The notes under the pieces were generated by a model. That model did not search any database and was not told the origin of the DNA. It worked only from the letters and a program-made list of their open reading frames with translations. Source: an uncultured Litorilinea sp. (GTDB lineage: Bacteria > Chloroflexota > Anaerolineae > Caldilineales > Caldilineaceae). From it: a DNA stretch of 8,750 bases. This document shows, in pieces, positions 1 to 6,699 of this stretch (within the stretch, counting starts at the first letter, position 1; each line of letters begins with the position of its first letter). The DNA is taken from positions 1-8,750 of the forward strand of contig CAMPHP010000091.1 of the NCBI GenBank assembly GCA_946885925.1, read 5' to 3'. The position numbers were made by a program, and so were the translations under genes.

Positions 1-3
1 TCA

Positions 4-1944
4 GTGGCAAACACAACCACCAAAACCGAAACCGTTGTTGACTCGGCCAGTTTAGATTCCTATCACACAATGGATCTGCTACGCTTCACCACAGCGGGCA
101 GCGTGGATGATGGCAAAAGCACCCTGATTGGCCGCTTGCTCTATGACAGTAAGGCCATCTTTGAAGACCAATTAGAAGCTGTAGAGCGCGCCAGTATGAA
201 CCGCGGCGATACCTATGTGGATCTAGCGCTGCTCACGGATGGACTACGCGCAGAGCGTGAACAGGGGATTACCATTGACGTGGCCTATCGCTACTTTGCC
301 ACGCCCAAACGCAAATTTATCATTGCAGATACCCCTGGTCATATTCAATATACACGTAACATGGTCACCGGCGCATCTACTGCCGAACTTGCCATTATTC
401 TCATTGATGCGCGCAAAGGTGTTCTCACCCAATCCAAACGTCACGGCTTTATTGCCTCGCTCCTAGAGATTCCACACATTCTAGTTGCGGTGAACAAAAT
501 GGATTTGGTGGATTTCGATGAGGAAACCTACCGGCGCATTGTCGCAGAATACACAGAGTTTGCGACCAAGCTCTCGATCCAAGACCTGACTTTTATCCCC
601 ATCTCGGCGCTGCAAGGCGATAACGTGGTCAACAAGAGCGACCGGATGTCCTGGTACGATGGGCCAACGCTGCTTCACCACCTTGAAAATGTAAATGTGG
701 GGGCCAGCCGCAACCTAGTAGACTTCCGCTTCCCGGTACAGATGGTCGTGCGTCCCCATCAAGACTTCCGCGGTTTTGCGGGGCAAATTGTATCGGGTAC
801 GATTTCCCCTGGCGAAGAGATCGTGGTGCTGCCATCGGGCAAAGCAAGCCGCATACGCGCCGTCTACAACTTCACCGAAGAGGTGCACGAAGCCGTAGAG
901 GGCGATTCGGTCATGATCACGTTGGAAGACGAGATCGATATCAGTCGTGGCGATATGATTGTACGCAAGAACAATCTTCCCCAGGTCAGCAACCAATTGG
1001 AGTGCACCCTTTGTTGGATGGCTGAAGAGCCACTTAATCCGCAAGGCTCTTATATTCTCCAACAAGCATCCCGTCAGGTACGCGCGCTGGTTTCCGAGCT
1101 AAATTATCGCATTGATGTTGATACGCTGCATCGCGATGCCGTGCATACGCTACACCTCAACGAAGTCGGGCGCGTCAAACTCACGACCACACAGCCGCTC
1201 TATTTCGATGCCTATAAGCTCAATCGCAACACGGGCAGCTTTATCCTGATTGACCCCTTCACCAATGTCACCGTGGCTGCTGGCATGATCCGCCGCCGCT
1301 CGCGCACCTTGGAAGAGGTCATCACCACCCAGCCCGACCGCCAAAAATCAGCCAACGTGGTCTGGGAAAGCACCGAGATTAGCCGCGAAATGCGCGAACA
1401 GCGCCATGGGCATCGCGCGGCAGTGCTCTGGTTTACAGGACTTTCTGGTTCTGGCAAATCCACCGTAGCGCGGCGTTTGGAGCGGCAGCTCTTTGCCCAA
1501 GGTTGCCAAACCACCTATTTGGATGGGGATAATGTGCGCCACGGTCTGAATGGTGATCTGGGTTTCTCGCCAGTTGACCGCAAGGAGAACATCCGCCGCG
1601 TGGCAGAAGTGGCACGCTTGGCCTTTGATCACGGTACACTGACCATCTGTACCTTTATTTCACCCTTCCAAGCCGACCGAGACTTTGCTCGTTCGTTGCT
1701 GCCCGAAGGACGCTTCTTAGAAATCTATGTAAAATGTGACTTGGAAGTGGTAAAGCGGCGCGATCCCAAGGGGTTATACGCCAAGGCGCTGCGCGGCGAA
1801 ATTCCCGAATTCACTGGCATCTCCTCTCCCTATGAGGAACCACAAAATCCGGAAATCGTCGTGGAAACAGATGTACAAAGCGTAGACGACATCGTTGAAC
1901 GGATTCTAGAAGAGTTGACGCAGCGCGGTCTGCTGAGTCGCTAA
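4..1944 (+). CDS. cysNC: Bifunctional sulfate adenylyltransferase subunit 1 / adenylylsulfate kinase (CysN-CysC fusion)
   Basis: The CysN half is the GTPase subunit that, with CysD, makes adenosine 5'-phosphosulfate (APS) from ATP and sulfate. The CysC half phosphorylates APS to PAPS. Both act in the cytoplasm. The N-terminal EF-Tu-like GTPase shows the P-loop AGSVDDGKS (residues 31-39), the switch region around LTDGLRAEREQGITID (77-92), DTPGH (109-113) and NKMD (164-167). Beta-barrel domains follow to about residue 432. The C-terminal kinase begins near 470 with Walker A GLSGSGKS (479-486), DGDNVRHG (507-514), FISPF with the family serine at 553, and ISSPYEEP (607-614 region). No key residue looks lost, so both activities are probably intact. 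The GTG at 4 gives an N-terminus of normal length before LLRF; an ATG at 70 would shorten it, and upstream sequence is not visible. A cysD gene is expected just upstream. The dehydrogenase gene follows after 51 nt without a terminator, so co-transcription is plausible. NodQ of rhizobia has the same fusion. Confidence 0.96.
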   Translation: MANTTTKTETVVDSASLDSYHTMDLLRFTTAGSVDDGKSTLIGRLLYDSKAIFEDQLEAVERASMNRGDTYVDLALLTDGLRAEREQGITIDVAYRYFATPKRKFIIADTPGHIQYTRNMVTGASTAELAIILIDARKGVLTQSKRHGFIASLLEIPHILVAVNKMDLVDFDEETYRRIVAEYTEFATKLSIQDLTFIPISALQGDNVVNKSDRMSWYDGPTLLHHLENVNVGASRNLVDFRFPVQMVVRPHQDFRGFAGQIVSGTISPGEEIVVLPSGKASRIRAVYNFTEEVHEAVEGDSVMITLEDEIDISRGDMIVRKNNLPQVSNQLECTLCWMAEEPLNPQGSYILQQASRQVRALVSELNYRIDVDTLHRDAVHTLHLNEVGRVKLTTTQPLYFDAYKLNRNTGSFILIDPFTNVTVAAGMIRRRSRTLEEVITTQPDRQKSANVVWESTEISREMREQRHGHRAAVLWFTGLSGSGKSTVARRLERQLFAQGCQTTYLDGDNVRHGLNGDLGFSPVDRKENIRRVAEVARLAFDHGTLTICTFISPFQADRDFARSLLPEGRFLEIYVKCDLEVVKRRDPKGLYAKALRGEIPEFTGISSPYEEPQNPEIVVETDVQSVDDIVERILEELTQRGLLSR

Positions 1945-1995
1945 CTACAAACATTCCCCCGATGTAATACGGCAGGTAGCCAACCATGAAGAGGA
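1945..1995 (+). promoter_or_regulatory. Short spacer with ribosome binding site for the dehydrogenase gene
   Basis: This 51-nt spacer has no hairpin or T-tract, so it does not separate the two genes transcriptionally. It ends in AAGAGGA (1989-1995). That motif lies directly against the first of two adjacent ATG codons (1996) and four nucleotides from GAGG to the second (1999). The spacing favours 1999 as the real start. Confidence 0.5.
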
Positions 1996-3402
1996 ATGAT
2001 GGATAACGAGCAACTAATTGCCAAGTTTCATAGTGGGCGTGCCCATGTCGCTGTCATTGGGCTTGGTTATGTGGGTCTTCCTCTGGCGCTTACCTTTGCC
2101 GAAGCAGGCTATCAGGTAACAGGAATTGATCTAAATCGTCAGCGTGTCGCTCAACTCAATCGCGGCGTATCCTATATTGAAGATGTGAGCGACGCGCAAC
2201 TTGCGCCCTATGTAGCCCAGCCCGTAGCTATAGACTCTGTTGCAGCAGGGTCTATAGCTACGGGATCTATAGCCGGTGAAGGAGCCTGGGACCAACCAGC
2301 AAGTACAAATAACAGACAGGCCCACGCCAGCGGCGGACGATTGTCTGCCACGACTGACTTCGCAATCTTGACGGAATGTGATGCAGTCTCCATCTGTGTG
2401 CCAACACCCCTGAATAAGACGGGTGATCCGGACATGTCGTTCATCCGTCATGTTGGCGAACAGATCGCTCGTTATCTGCATCGCGACATGGTGGTGGTAT
2501 TGGAATCCACCACCTACCCAGGCACCACGCGTGAAGTGCTGCTCACGATGTTTGAGCAGGCCAGTGTCGCTAAAGGCGAGCCGTTGCGTGTGGGCAAAGA
2601 TTTCTTTCTCGCCTTCTCGCCCGAACGCGTGGATCCAGGTCGCAAAGATTGGATGACGCGCAACACCCCCAAAGTAATCGGCGGCGTAACACCCGCATGC
2701 CTAGAAGTCGCCACTGCCTTTTATCAAAAGGCGATCATGACGCTGGTGCCTGTTTCGTCTCCCGAAGCAGCGGAAATGACCAAGCTGTTGGAAAACACCT
2801 TCCGCGCAGTCAACATCGGTCTAGCCAACGAACTGCTGCTGATGTGCGACAAATTGGGGTTGGATGCTTGGGAAGTCATAGATGCAGCGGCCACGAAACC
2901 TTTTGGCTTTATGCGCTTTACACCGGGTCCGGGTTTAGGAGGTCATTGTATTCCAATCGACCCCCAATACCTCTCCTGGAAGATGCGGTCGCTAGAGTAC
3001 ACTGCGCGCTTTATCGAGCTTGCTAGCGAGATTAATACAGAAATGCCCCGCTACTGGGCACGCAAAGTGCAAGATGCGCTCAATGAGCAGGGAAAAGCAA
3101 CGAAGGGAAGCCATATCCTGCTCTTGGGCATTGCCTATAAGAAAGACATTAGCGATCTGCGTGAGTCACCCGCACTGGACATCATGCATCTGCTGATGGA
3201 AAAAGGGGCACACGTTGTCTATCACGACCCCTATGTACCCACTTTTAGCTATGAAGGTCTGACGAGCACTGCGATTACCGACCTAGACCAAGCGATTGCT
3301 GAGGCTGACTGCGTAGTAATTACCACCGACCACGCCATATACGATTGGACGAAAATCCGGGCCGCAGCACAGCTTATCGTTGATACTCGCCACGTAGTGT
3401 AG
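1996..3402 (+). CDS. wbpA: WbpA-type nucleotide-sugar 6-dehydrogenase (probable UDP-N-acetylglucosamine 6-dehydrogenase) with in-frame insertion
   Basis: Enzymes of this family oxidise C6 of a UDP-sugar to a carboxylate in two NAD-dependent steps, giving UDP-uronic acids for surface polysaccharides. Visible are the N-terminal Rossmann motif GLGYVGLP (22-29), SICVPTPLNKTGDPDMS (132-148), STTYPGTT (171-178), FSPERVDPGR (207-216), the active-site helix with K263 and N267, the catalytic-cysteine loop GPGLGGHCIPIDP (311-323, C318), and the C-terminal domain motif GIAYKKDISDLRESPA (378-393). The KPFGF and GPGLGG pattern points to WbpA (UDP-GlcNAc) rather than UDP-glucose dehydrogenase, but the substrate is inferred. 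About 38 residues (roughly 74-112, Ala/Gly/Ser-rich) are inserted where relatives have a short loop before GRLxATTDF. The inserted DNA starts with a long palindrome. The C-terminus stops soon after the family's VDTR motif. Ribosome binding site spacing favours the second ATG (1999). It is probably an operon partner of cysNC. Confidence 0.93.
   Translation: MMDNEQLIAKFHSGRAHVAVIGLGYVGLPLALTFAEAGYQVTGIDLNRQRVAQLNRGVSYIEDVSDAQLAPYVAQPVAIDSVAAGSIATGSIAGEGAWDQPASTNNRQAHASGGRLSATTDFAILTECDAVSICVPTPLNKTGDPDMSFIRHVGEQIARYLHRDMVVVLESTTYPGTTREVLLTMFEQASVAKGEPLRVGKDFFLAFSPERVDPGRKDWMTRNTPKVIGGVTPACLEVATAFYQKAIMTLVPVSSPEAAEMTKLLENTFRAVNIGLANELLLMCDKLGLDAWEVIDAAATKPFGFMRFTPGPGLGGHCIPIDPQYLSWKMRSLEYTARFIELASEINTEMPRYWARKVQDALNEQGKATKGSHILLLGIAYKKDISDLRESPALDIMHLLMEKGAHVVYHDPYVPTFSYEGLTSTAITDLDQAIAEADCVVITTDHAIYDWTKIRAAAQLIVDTRHVV
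2221..2264. repeat. Long near-perfect stem-loop inside the dehydrogenase coding sequence
   Basis: The arms CCCGTAGCTATAGAC (2221-2235) and GTCTATAGCTACGGG (2250-2264) are perfectly complementary. Pairing continues inward for four more positions (2236-2239 with 2246-2249, one T-G wobble), leaving a 6-nt loop at 2240-2245. The element is in frame, encodes Pro-Val-Ala-Ile-Asp-Ser-Val-Ala-Ala-Gly-Ser-Ile-Ala-Thr and has no stop codon. It opens a segment absent from typical relatives. It could be an in-frame palindromic repeat element, a structure affecting mRNA, or a product of local slippage. Confidence 0.85.
2248..2277 (+). repeat. 15-nt imperfect tandem repeat (two units)
   Basis: Units at 2248-2262 and 2263-2277 share 10 of 15 positions around the core TCTATAGC. 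They encode Gly-Ser-Ile-Ala-Thr and Gly-Ser-Ile-Ala-Gly. The first unit overlaps the right arm of the stem-loop, so the second may be a duplicated part of that arm. Confidence 0.7.
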
Positions 3403-3585
3403 GCACTTCGCAACCCCAGCGATAGCCATCTCTGTGAATGACATGCATGCGTAGACTGGCATGTATAGAGTAGACTCAGTAAAACCCGTGTCATCCGCAG
3501 TGGCAGTTCGTCAACAGCGCCAGCCAAGCCCCCAACATGATCGGGTATACCCAACTTTGGAATCGCATATTTTCCGCCTATCCCG

Positions 3586-3601
3586 CGCGTTCATCAACGC
3601 G
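3586..3601. repeat. Small perfect hairpin CGCGTT-CATC-AACGCG
   Basis: A 6-bp perfect stem with a 4-nt loop lies in the gap upstream of the surface-protein gene. No T-run follows on either strand, so a terminator role is weak; it may be a regulatory or chance structure. Confidence 0.4.
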
Positions 3602-3626
3602 ACAGGTGCGAAAAGTATGCGTTAGG

Positions 3627-3648
3627 CAGATAGAGAGCATGCTATCTG
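3627..3648. promoter_or_regulatory. Inverted repeat CAGATAG-N8-CTATCTG, possible operator
   Basis: A perfect 7-bp dyad with an 8-nt spacer that itself contains GCATG. It ends 17 nt before the first possible start codon of the next gene (3666), a place suited to an operator or a structure in the leader. No matching regulator is visible, so its role is a guess. Confidence 0.35.
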
Positions 3649-3665
3649 ATCCTGTGCCCTAGTTT

Positions 3666-5492
3666 ATGGACTCAGAATCATCTATGAATTATTTATCTTT
3701 TCTCGCTCGATTGATCTGGCGACAACACACACTCATCTTGATGCTGCTGGGATCACTCGTCTTTGTATTGGCGTTTGGATTGGTGCGACCACTCCTGGTC
3801 GATGCACAACAAGTGACCGGCGAGGGCAATCGTGAGGAAATGCCTTTTGAGTGGCAAGGGGATGCAGTCATCTCTGCCGAGGAATTGGCTGAAGTGGCAC
3901 CGCCGCTGCGGGCCGAGGTGAGTCAGGGTGACTTCCAAATTCAATACGTTGCCGCAGAAACCGGGGATGTGCTGCGCCTGCTGCCCGTTCCTTCCGACGA
4001 TGCCTTAGGCACCATCCGCGTCATTCTCACCCTGGATGAAGAGAGCCAAAATCTGCCATTGCTCGCTGGTGAGACCATTACCCTAAAAGCATCAGCACGC
4101 GTCTATGCACCCGATGCTACCACCCGGCTCCGGGTCGCAGATGACGACGGCAGTTCCACGATCCCGATTGAAGGCGTGAGCTGGACTGATTACGAAATTA
4201 CTCGCGAGATAGCCTCTGATACCTCGAAAGTGGAGATAATCCTGGAGTGGATTGGAGTTCCTGCAAATGCTTGGCTAGAACTCCGTGGACTCAACATCGA
4301 TGCTGCACCCTCAACCTCCAAACTTGCGGCGACCGATACACCAACACCTGTCGGGGCAGTTGCGATTCTGCCTACCCAACCGCCAACACCAACACCGACG
4401 CCCACAGTGCAAGAGTTAGCCACAGCAACGCCCTTGCCAGCCGCGACGTCAGCTCCTGCAGCCGGCAGTTCAGATGCGATTCTTGTTCCCACACCAACCT
4501 TTGTCATTGTTACTTCAACGCCGACACCAGTGGACATCTTTGAGGAAGCAACACGCGCAGCCCAGGCGACACAGTGGGCAGCGATTTTAGGCCCGGTGAC
4601 ACCAACACCACCCAATATGGCAACGCCGACCCCAACGATCACACCTATTGTCGTGACCCATACGCCTACCCCTGAAAACTACGCAACCGCCGCCTACATC
4701 GAGCTTTATGCGACAGCAGTAGCCTTTACAACGGGGACACCGACACCCTTGCCGCCCGATGCCATTGTGCTCGTGGCAACGGATACGCCGATTCCCCCTA
4801 CCCCCGAACCTGAGCCAACTGCAACGCCAACGCCACTCTATGTACTCTTATCGGACATACCCACTGTTGAGCCTTCGCCGACGCCAAACGTGCCCCAGGA
4901 ACTTGTTGGCAAAATTGTCTTTCTATCGACCTACCACAACCAACCCTGGGCACCGAATGCCATGATCGTCAACCCGGACGGCAGTGATCTAGGGTTGCTC
5001 ACAACCAACTTCTTCTATTATGTGGTCGAGGCGCGTGATTCCTATTCAGCAGATAACCGCTTCTTTGTCTATAATTTGCCCGAAGCAGGTGGCGAAGCCC
5101 ATAATGCAGGAAACTGGCAGATCTACTATAATGATATGTACTATGAAAGCTTCCGTCACCAGTTGACCTATTTTGGCGCAGGTACGGCTTGGGATCCTGC
5201 TTGGTCGCCCACCAGTGAGACCGTCGCCCTCGTCTCCAGCGAGAGCGCCAATGACGAAATCTGGGTCGCAACACGTAATCAATGGCCCGCTACACAGTTA
5301 ACCAAGAATGATTGGGAATGGGATCATCACCCCAGCTTCTCGCCAGACGGCAGCCAGATCGTCTTTGTCTCCAACCGAGTCTCTGGTCGCCGCCAACTCT
5401 GGGTCATGGGCAGCGATGGCTCTAATCAACACCAGATCACAGATGTTCCCTTTGATGTATGGGATCCGGTCTGGGTAAAATATACCAACTAA
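3666..5492 (+). CDS. Membrane-anchored Thr-Pro-rich protein with C-terminal TolB/PD40-like beta-propeller repeats
   Basis: No specific function is recognised. A short N-terminal cytoplasmic segment is followed by one hydrophobic segment (about 22-41), which looks like an uncleaved anchor, so most of the protein should lie outside the membrane. Residues 70-212 read as a beta-rich domain (runs such as TIRVILTLDEES and AGETITLKASARVYAP) resembling a carbohydrate-binding-type jelly roll; this is by eye only. Residues 213-410 form a long Thr-Pro/Ala-rich linker with repeated TPTP motifs. The C-terminus (about 413-608) carries TolB/PD40-like units: NPDGSDLGLLT (436-446), YSADNRFFVY (460-469), WSPTSETVALVSS (513-525) and FSPDGSQIVFVSN (558-570) with IWV/LWV strands. 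That is roughly four blades, fewer than a full six-bladed propeller. There is no clear ribosome binding site; a second ATG at 3684 also fits and keeps the anchor. The epimerase gene follows after 10 nt, so the two are likely co-transcribed. A role in binding cell-wall or exported glycans is possible but not shown. Confidence 0.85.
   Translation: MDSESSMNYLSFLARLIWRQHTLILMLLGSLVFVLAFGLVRPLLVDAQQVTGEGNREEMPFEWQGDAVISAEELAEVAPPLRAEVSQGDFQIQYVAAETGDVLRLLPVPSDDALGTIRVILTLDEESQNLPLLAGETITLKASARVYAPDATTRLRVADDDGSSTIPIEGVSWTDYEITREIASDTSKVEIILEWIGVPANAWLELRGLNIDAAPSTSKLAATDTPTPVGAVAILPTQPPTPTPTPTVQELATATPLPAATSAPAAGSSDAILVPTPTFVIVTSTPTPVDIFEEATRAAQATQWAAILGPVTPTPPNMATPTPTITPIVVTHTPTPENYATAAYIELYATAVAFTTGTPTPLPPDAIVLVATDTPIPPTPEPEPTATPTPLYVLLSDIPTVEPSPTPNVPQELVGKIVFLSTYHNQPWAPNAMIVNPDGSDLGLLTTNFFYYVVEARDSYSADNRFFVYNLPEAGGEAHNAGNWQIYYNDMYYESFRHQLTYFGAGTAWDPAWSPTSETVALVSSESANDEIWVATRNQWPATQLTKNDWEWDHHPSFSPDGSQIVFVSNRVSGRRQLWVMGSDGSNQHQITDVPFDVWDPVWVKYTN
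4320..4895 (+). repeat. Thr-Pro-rich linker coding region with degenerate long repeats
   Basis: This low-complexity stretch encodes about 190 residues full of ACxCC-type Thr-Pro codons. Besides simple TPTP runs there are two related units of about 46 residues (near 279-324 and 328-374). Each has TPTP, then a predicted helical Ala/Thr segment (FEEATRAAQATQWAA; ATAAYIELYATAVAF), then TPTP-x-PP. The linker is therefore partly built from a repeated module. Confidence 0.65.
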
Positions 5493-5502
5493 ACGAACCA
5501 AC

Positions 5503-6474
5503 ATGCGCTCAATGCCATCTACCCTTCTCGTTACTGGTGGTTGTGGCTACCTTGGCTCGCGGTTCATTCGCGATCTCGCCAAGCGGTCCACCGCACCCCT
5601 TACCATTCGCATCCTGGACAACATCCGCCAGGGGCAAGTACGCGCGCTGATGGACCTGCCTCCGCGGGTATCTTACGAGCTTGTTGAGGGGGATCTTCTC
5701 GATCCCTCTATCTTACGCTTAGCCTTGGAAGATGTAGATGCGGTAATCCATTTGGCCGCGGTCGTGCGCACGCCTCTCAGTTATGACAATCCGGCGTGGC
5801 TAGAGCAAGTCAATCATTGGGGTACGGCACAACTGGTAGAAGCATGTTTGGCAATGGGCATACCGCGTCTCCTCTTTGCCAGCACAACGGCGGTTTATGG
5901 TCCCAGCGGTCCCCATGACGAAAGCAGTAGCTGCCGACCACAAGGCCCCTATGCCCATTCTAAATTGGCAGCAGAAAAGGTCATCCTTGCGGCTCGGGAT
6001 CGCGGGCTTGAACCCACCATTTTGCGGCTGGGTACACTCTTTGGTCTAGCTCCCATCACCCGCTTTGATGCTGTTGCCAATCGCTTTGCCTATCTGGCAG
6101 GCGTACGCCATCCTCTTACTGTCTACGGTGACGGCGAACAACGTCGCCCGCTCGTCCACGTTGCCGATGCTGCGGCGGCCTTTATCCAGATGCTTGGATC
6201 AATCCCTGTAGACCCCATATATAACTTGGTGGGTATCACCCCCTCGGTGCTTGAGATTGTCCAGGCGGTGCAGCAAACTGTACCCACAGCAATTATCCGG
6301 TACGTCGATCAAGATATCCGCACGCATATCTCCTTTGCCGCAGACAGCACCAAACTGCGCGCGACTGGCTGGCAACCCCAAGTCAGCCTCATCGAAGGTC
6401 TCGCTGAAATTATCAACCATTTCAGCGCCTTCCGCCGCTTCATGCCCCACCTCGGTGAACTAGACGATCTCTAG
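5503..6474 (+). CDS. NAD-dependent epimerase/dehydratase family protein (extended SDR)
   Basis: A cytoplasmic nucleotide-sugar-modifying enzyme of the extended short-chain dehydrogenase family, as used for UDP-sugar epimerisation, dehydration or reduction. The N-terminal NAD(P)-binding motif is TGGCGYLGS (11-19). An acidic residue sits at the end of strand 2 (LDN, 38-40), which favours NAD. GDLLD (63-67) and HLAA (83-86) follow. The catalytic Ser/Thr lies in ASTTAVYG (126-133) and the Tyr-Lys pair is in YAHSK (Y150, K154). The C-terminal part has YGDGEQRRPLVHVADAA (208-224), typical of the substrate-binding region of UDP-glucose 4-epimerase relatives. At 323 residues it is of normal length. 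The substrate cannot be told from sequence. The start at 5503 has no evident Shine-Dalgarno sequence, and ATG 5512 is an alternative only three codons in. With a 10-nt gap to the upstream surface-protein gene it is probably translated from the same mRNA. With the WbpA-type enzyme it suggests a polysaccharide locus. Confidence 0.92.
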   Translation: MRSMPSTLLVTGGCGYLGSRFIRDLAKRSTAPLTIRILDNIRQGQVRALMDLPPRVSYELVEGDLLDPSILRLALEDVDAVIHLAAVVRTPLSYDNPAWLEQVNHWGTAQLVEACLAMGIPRLLFASTTAVYGPSGPHDESSSCRPQGPYAHSKLAAEKVILAARDRGLEPTILRLGTLFGLAPITRFDAVANRFAYLAGVRHPLTVYGDGEQRRPLVHVADAAAAFIQMLGSIPVDPIYNLVGITPSVLEIVQAVQQTVPTAIIRYVDQDIRTHISFAADSTKLRATGWQPQVSLIEGLAEIINHFSAFRRFMPHLGELDDL

Positions 6475-6515
6475 CAGATTGATCCCTGGTAGCTTATGGA
6501 TCTATCCCAAGTTCT

Positions 6516-6543
6516 AGCGGCGCGGTTTGTTACCCGCGCCGCT
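6516..6543 (+). terminator. GC-rich stem-loop after the epimerase gene, possible terminator
   Basis: AGCGGCGCGG (6516-6525) pairs perfectly with CCGCGCCGCT (6534-6543) across an 8-nt loop, 41 nt after the epimerase stop codon. Position and strength suit transcription termination. However, no U-run follows on either strand, so it may instead stabilise the 3' end or be part of a repeat. Confidence 0.45.
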
Positions 6544-6551
6544 CTGTCGGG

Positions 6552-6566
6552 TGCCCCCAGGGCGCG
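6552..6566. repeat. 15-bp direct repeat, copy 1
   Basis: TGCCCCCAGGGCGCG occurs here and again identically at 6604-6618, 52 nt apart. Each copy contains a small internal dyad (GCCC/GGGC). The flanks of the two copies differ. Confidence 0.8.
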
Positions 6567-6603
6567 TAGGAGTCTCTCACTTCTGATCGCCCGGCAGCGA
6601 GAT

Positions 6604-6618
6604 TGCCCCCAGGGCGCG
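6604..6618. repeat. 15-bp direct repeat, copy 2
   Basis: Second exact copy of the 15-mer found at 6552-6566. The pair may be a remnant of a dispersed intergenic repeat; no flanking open frame suggests a transposase. Confidence 0.8.
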
Positions 6619-6653
6619 GAATTGCAGACCCATTTCCCACGCTCACACAACAA

Positions 6654-6699
6654 AATGCACCGGCCCCCTCATCCATTGGTAGAGAAGAGCCAGTGCATT
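6654..6699 (-). terminator. Likely rho-independent terminator of the CBS-domain gene
   Basis: Read on the minus strand, AATGCACTGGC pairs with GCCGGTGCATT (ten pairs, one C-A mismatch) across a 24-nt loop. It is followed at once by TTGTTGTGTG. It starts 44 nt after the stop codon of the CBS-domain gene. The interrupted T-run and long loop make it a moderate rather than a strong terminator. Confidence 0.5.

Larger units (their letters stand above)
3403..3665. other. Intergenic region with several small inverted repeats
   Basis: I see no convincing gene in these 263 nt. The region holds four dyads: ACATGC/GCATGT with a 12-nt spacer (3441-3464), the palindrome GGGTATACCC (3543-3552), CGCGTT-CATC-AACGCG (3586-3601), and CAGATAG/CTATCTG with an 8-nt spacer (3627-3648). 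None is followed by a T-tract, so none is a clear terminator. The region probably holds the promoter of the downstream gene, but I cannot place -35 and -10 boxes with confidence. Confidence 0.6.

Noticed and set aside
715..1065. 116-codon minus-strand open frame inside cysNC
   Set aside because: It is antisense to conserved CysN sequence, with no ribosome binding site or recognisable product.
2131..2481. 116-codon minus-strand open frame across the palindromic insert
   Set aside because: It is antisense to the dehydrogenase and shows no family motif. The Ala-Ile-Asp-Pro repeats in a neighbouring minus frame simply reflect the palindrome.
3249..3554. Minus-strand open frame reaching into the intergenic gap
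   Set aside because: Most of it is antisense to the dehydrogenase C-terminus, and the remainder has no protein-like features.
4190..4642. 150-codon minus-strand open frame, Gly-Val rich
   Set aside because: It is the complement of the Thr-Pro linker codons, so the Gly-Val repeats are a shadow of low-complexity coding sequence.
6552..6618. CRISPR-like repeat pair
   Set aside because: There are only two copies, of 15 bp, without further units or cas genes; too short and too few for an array.
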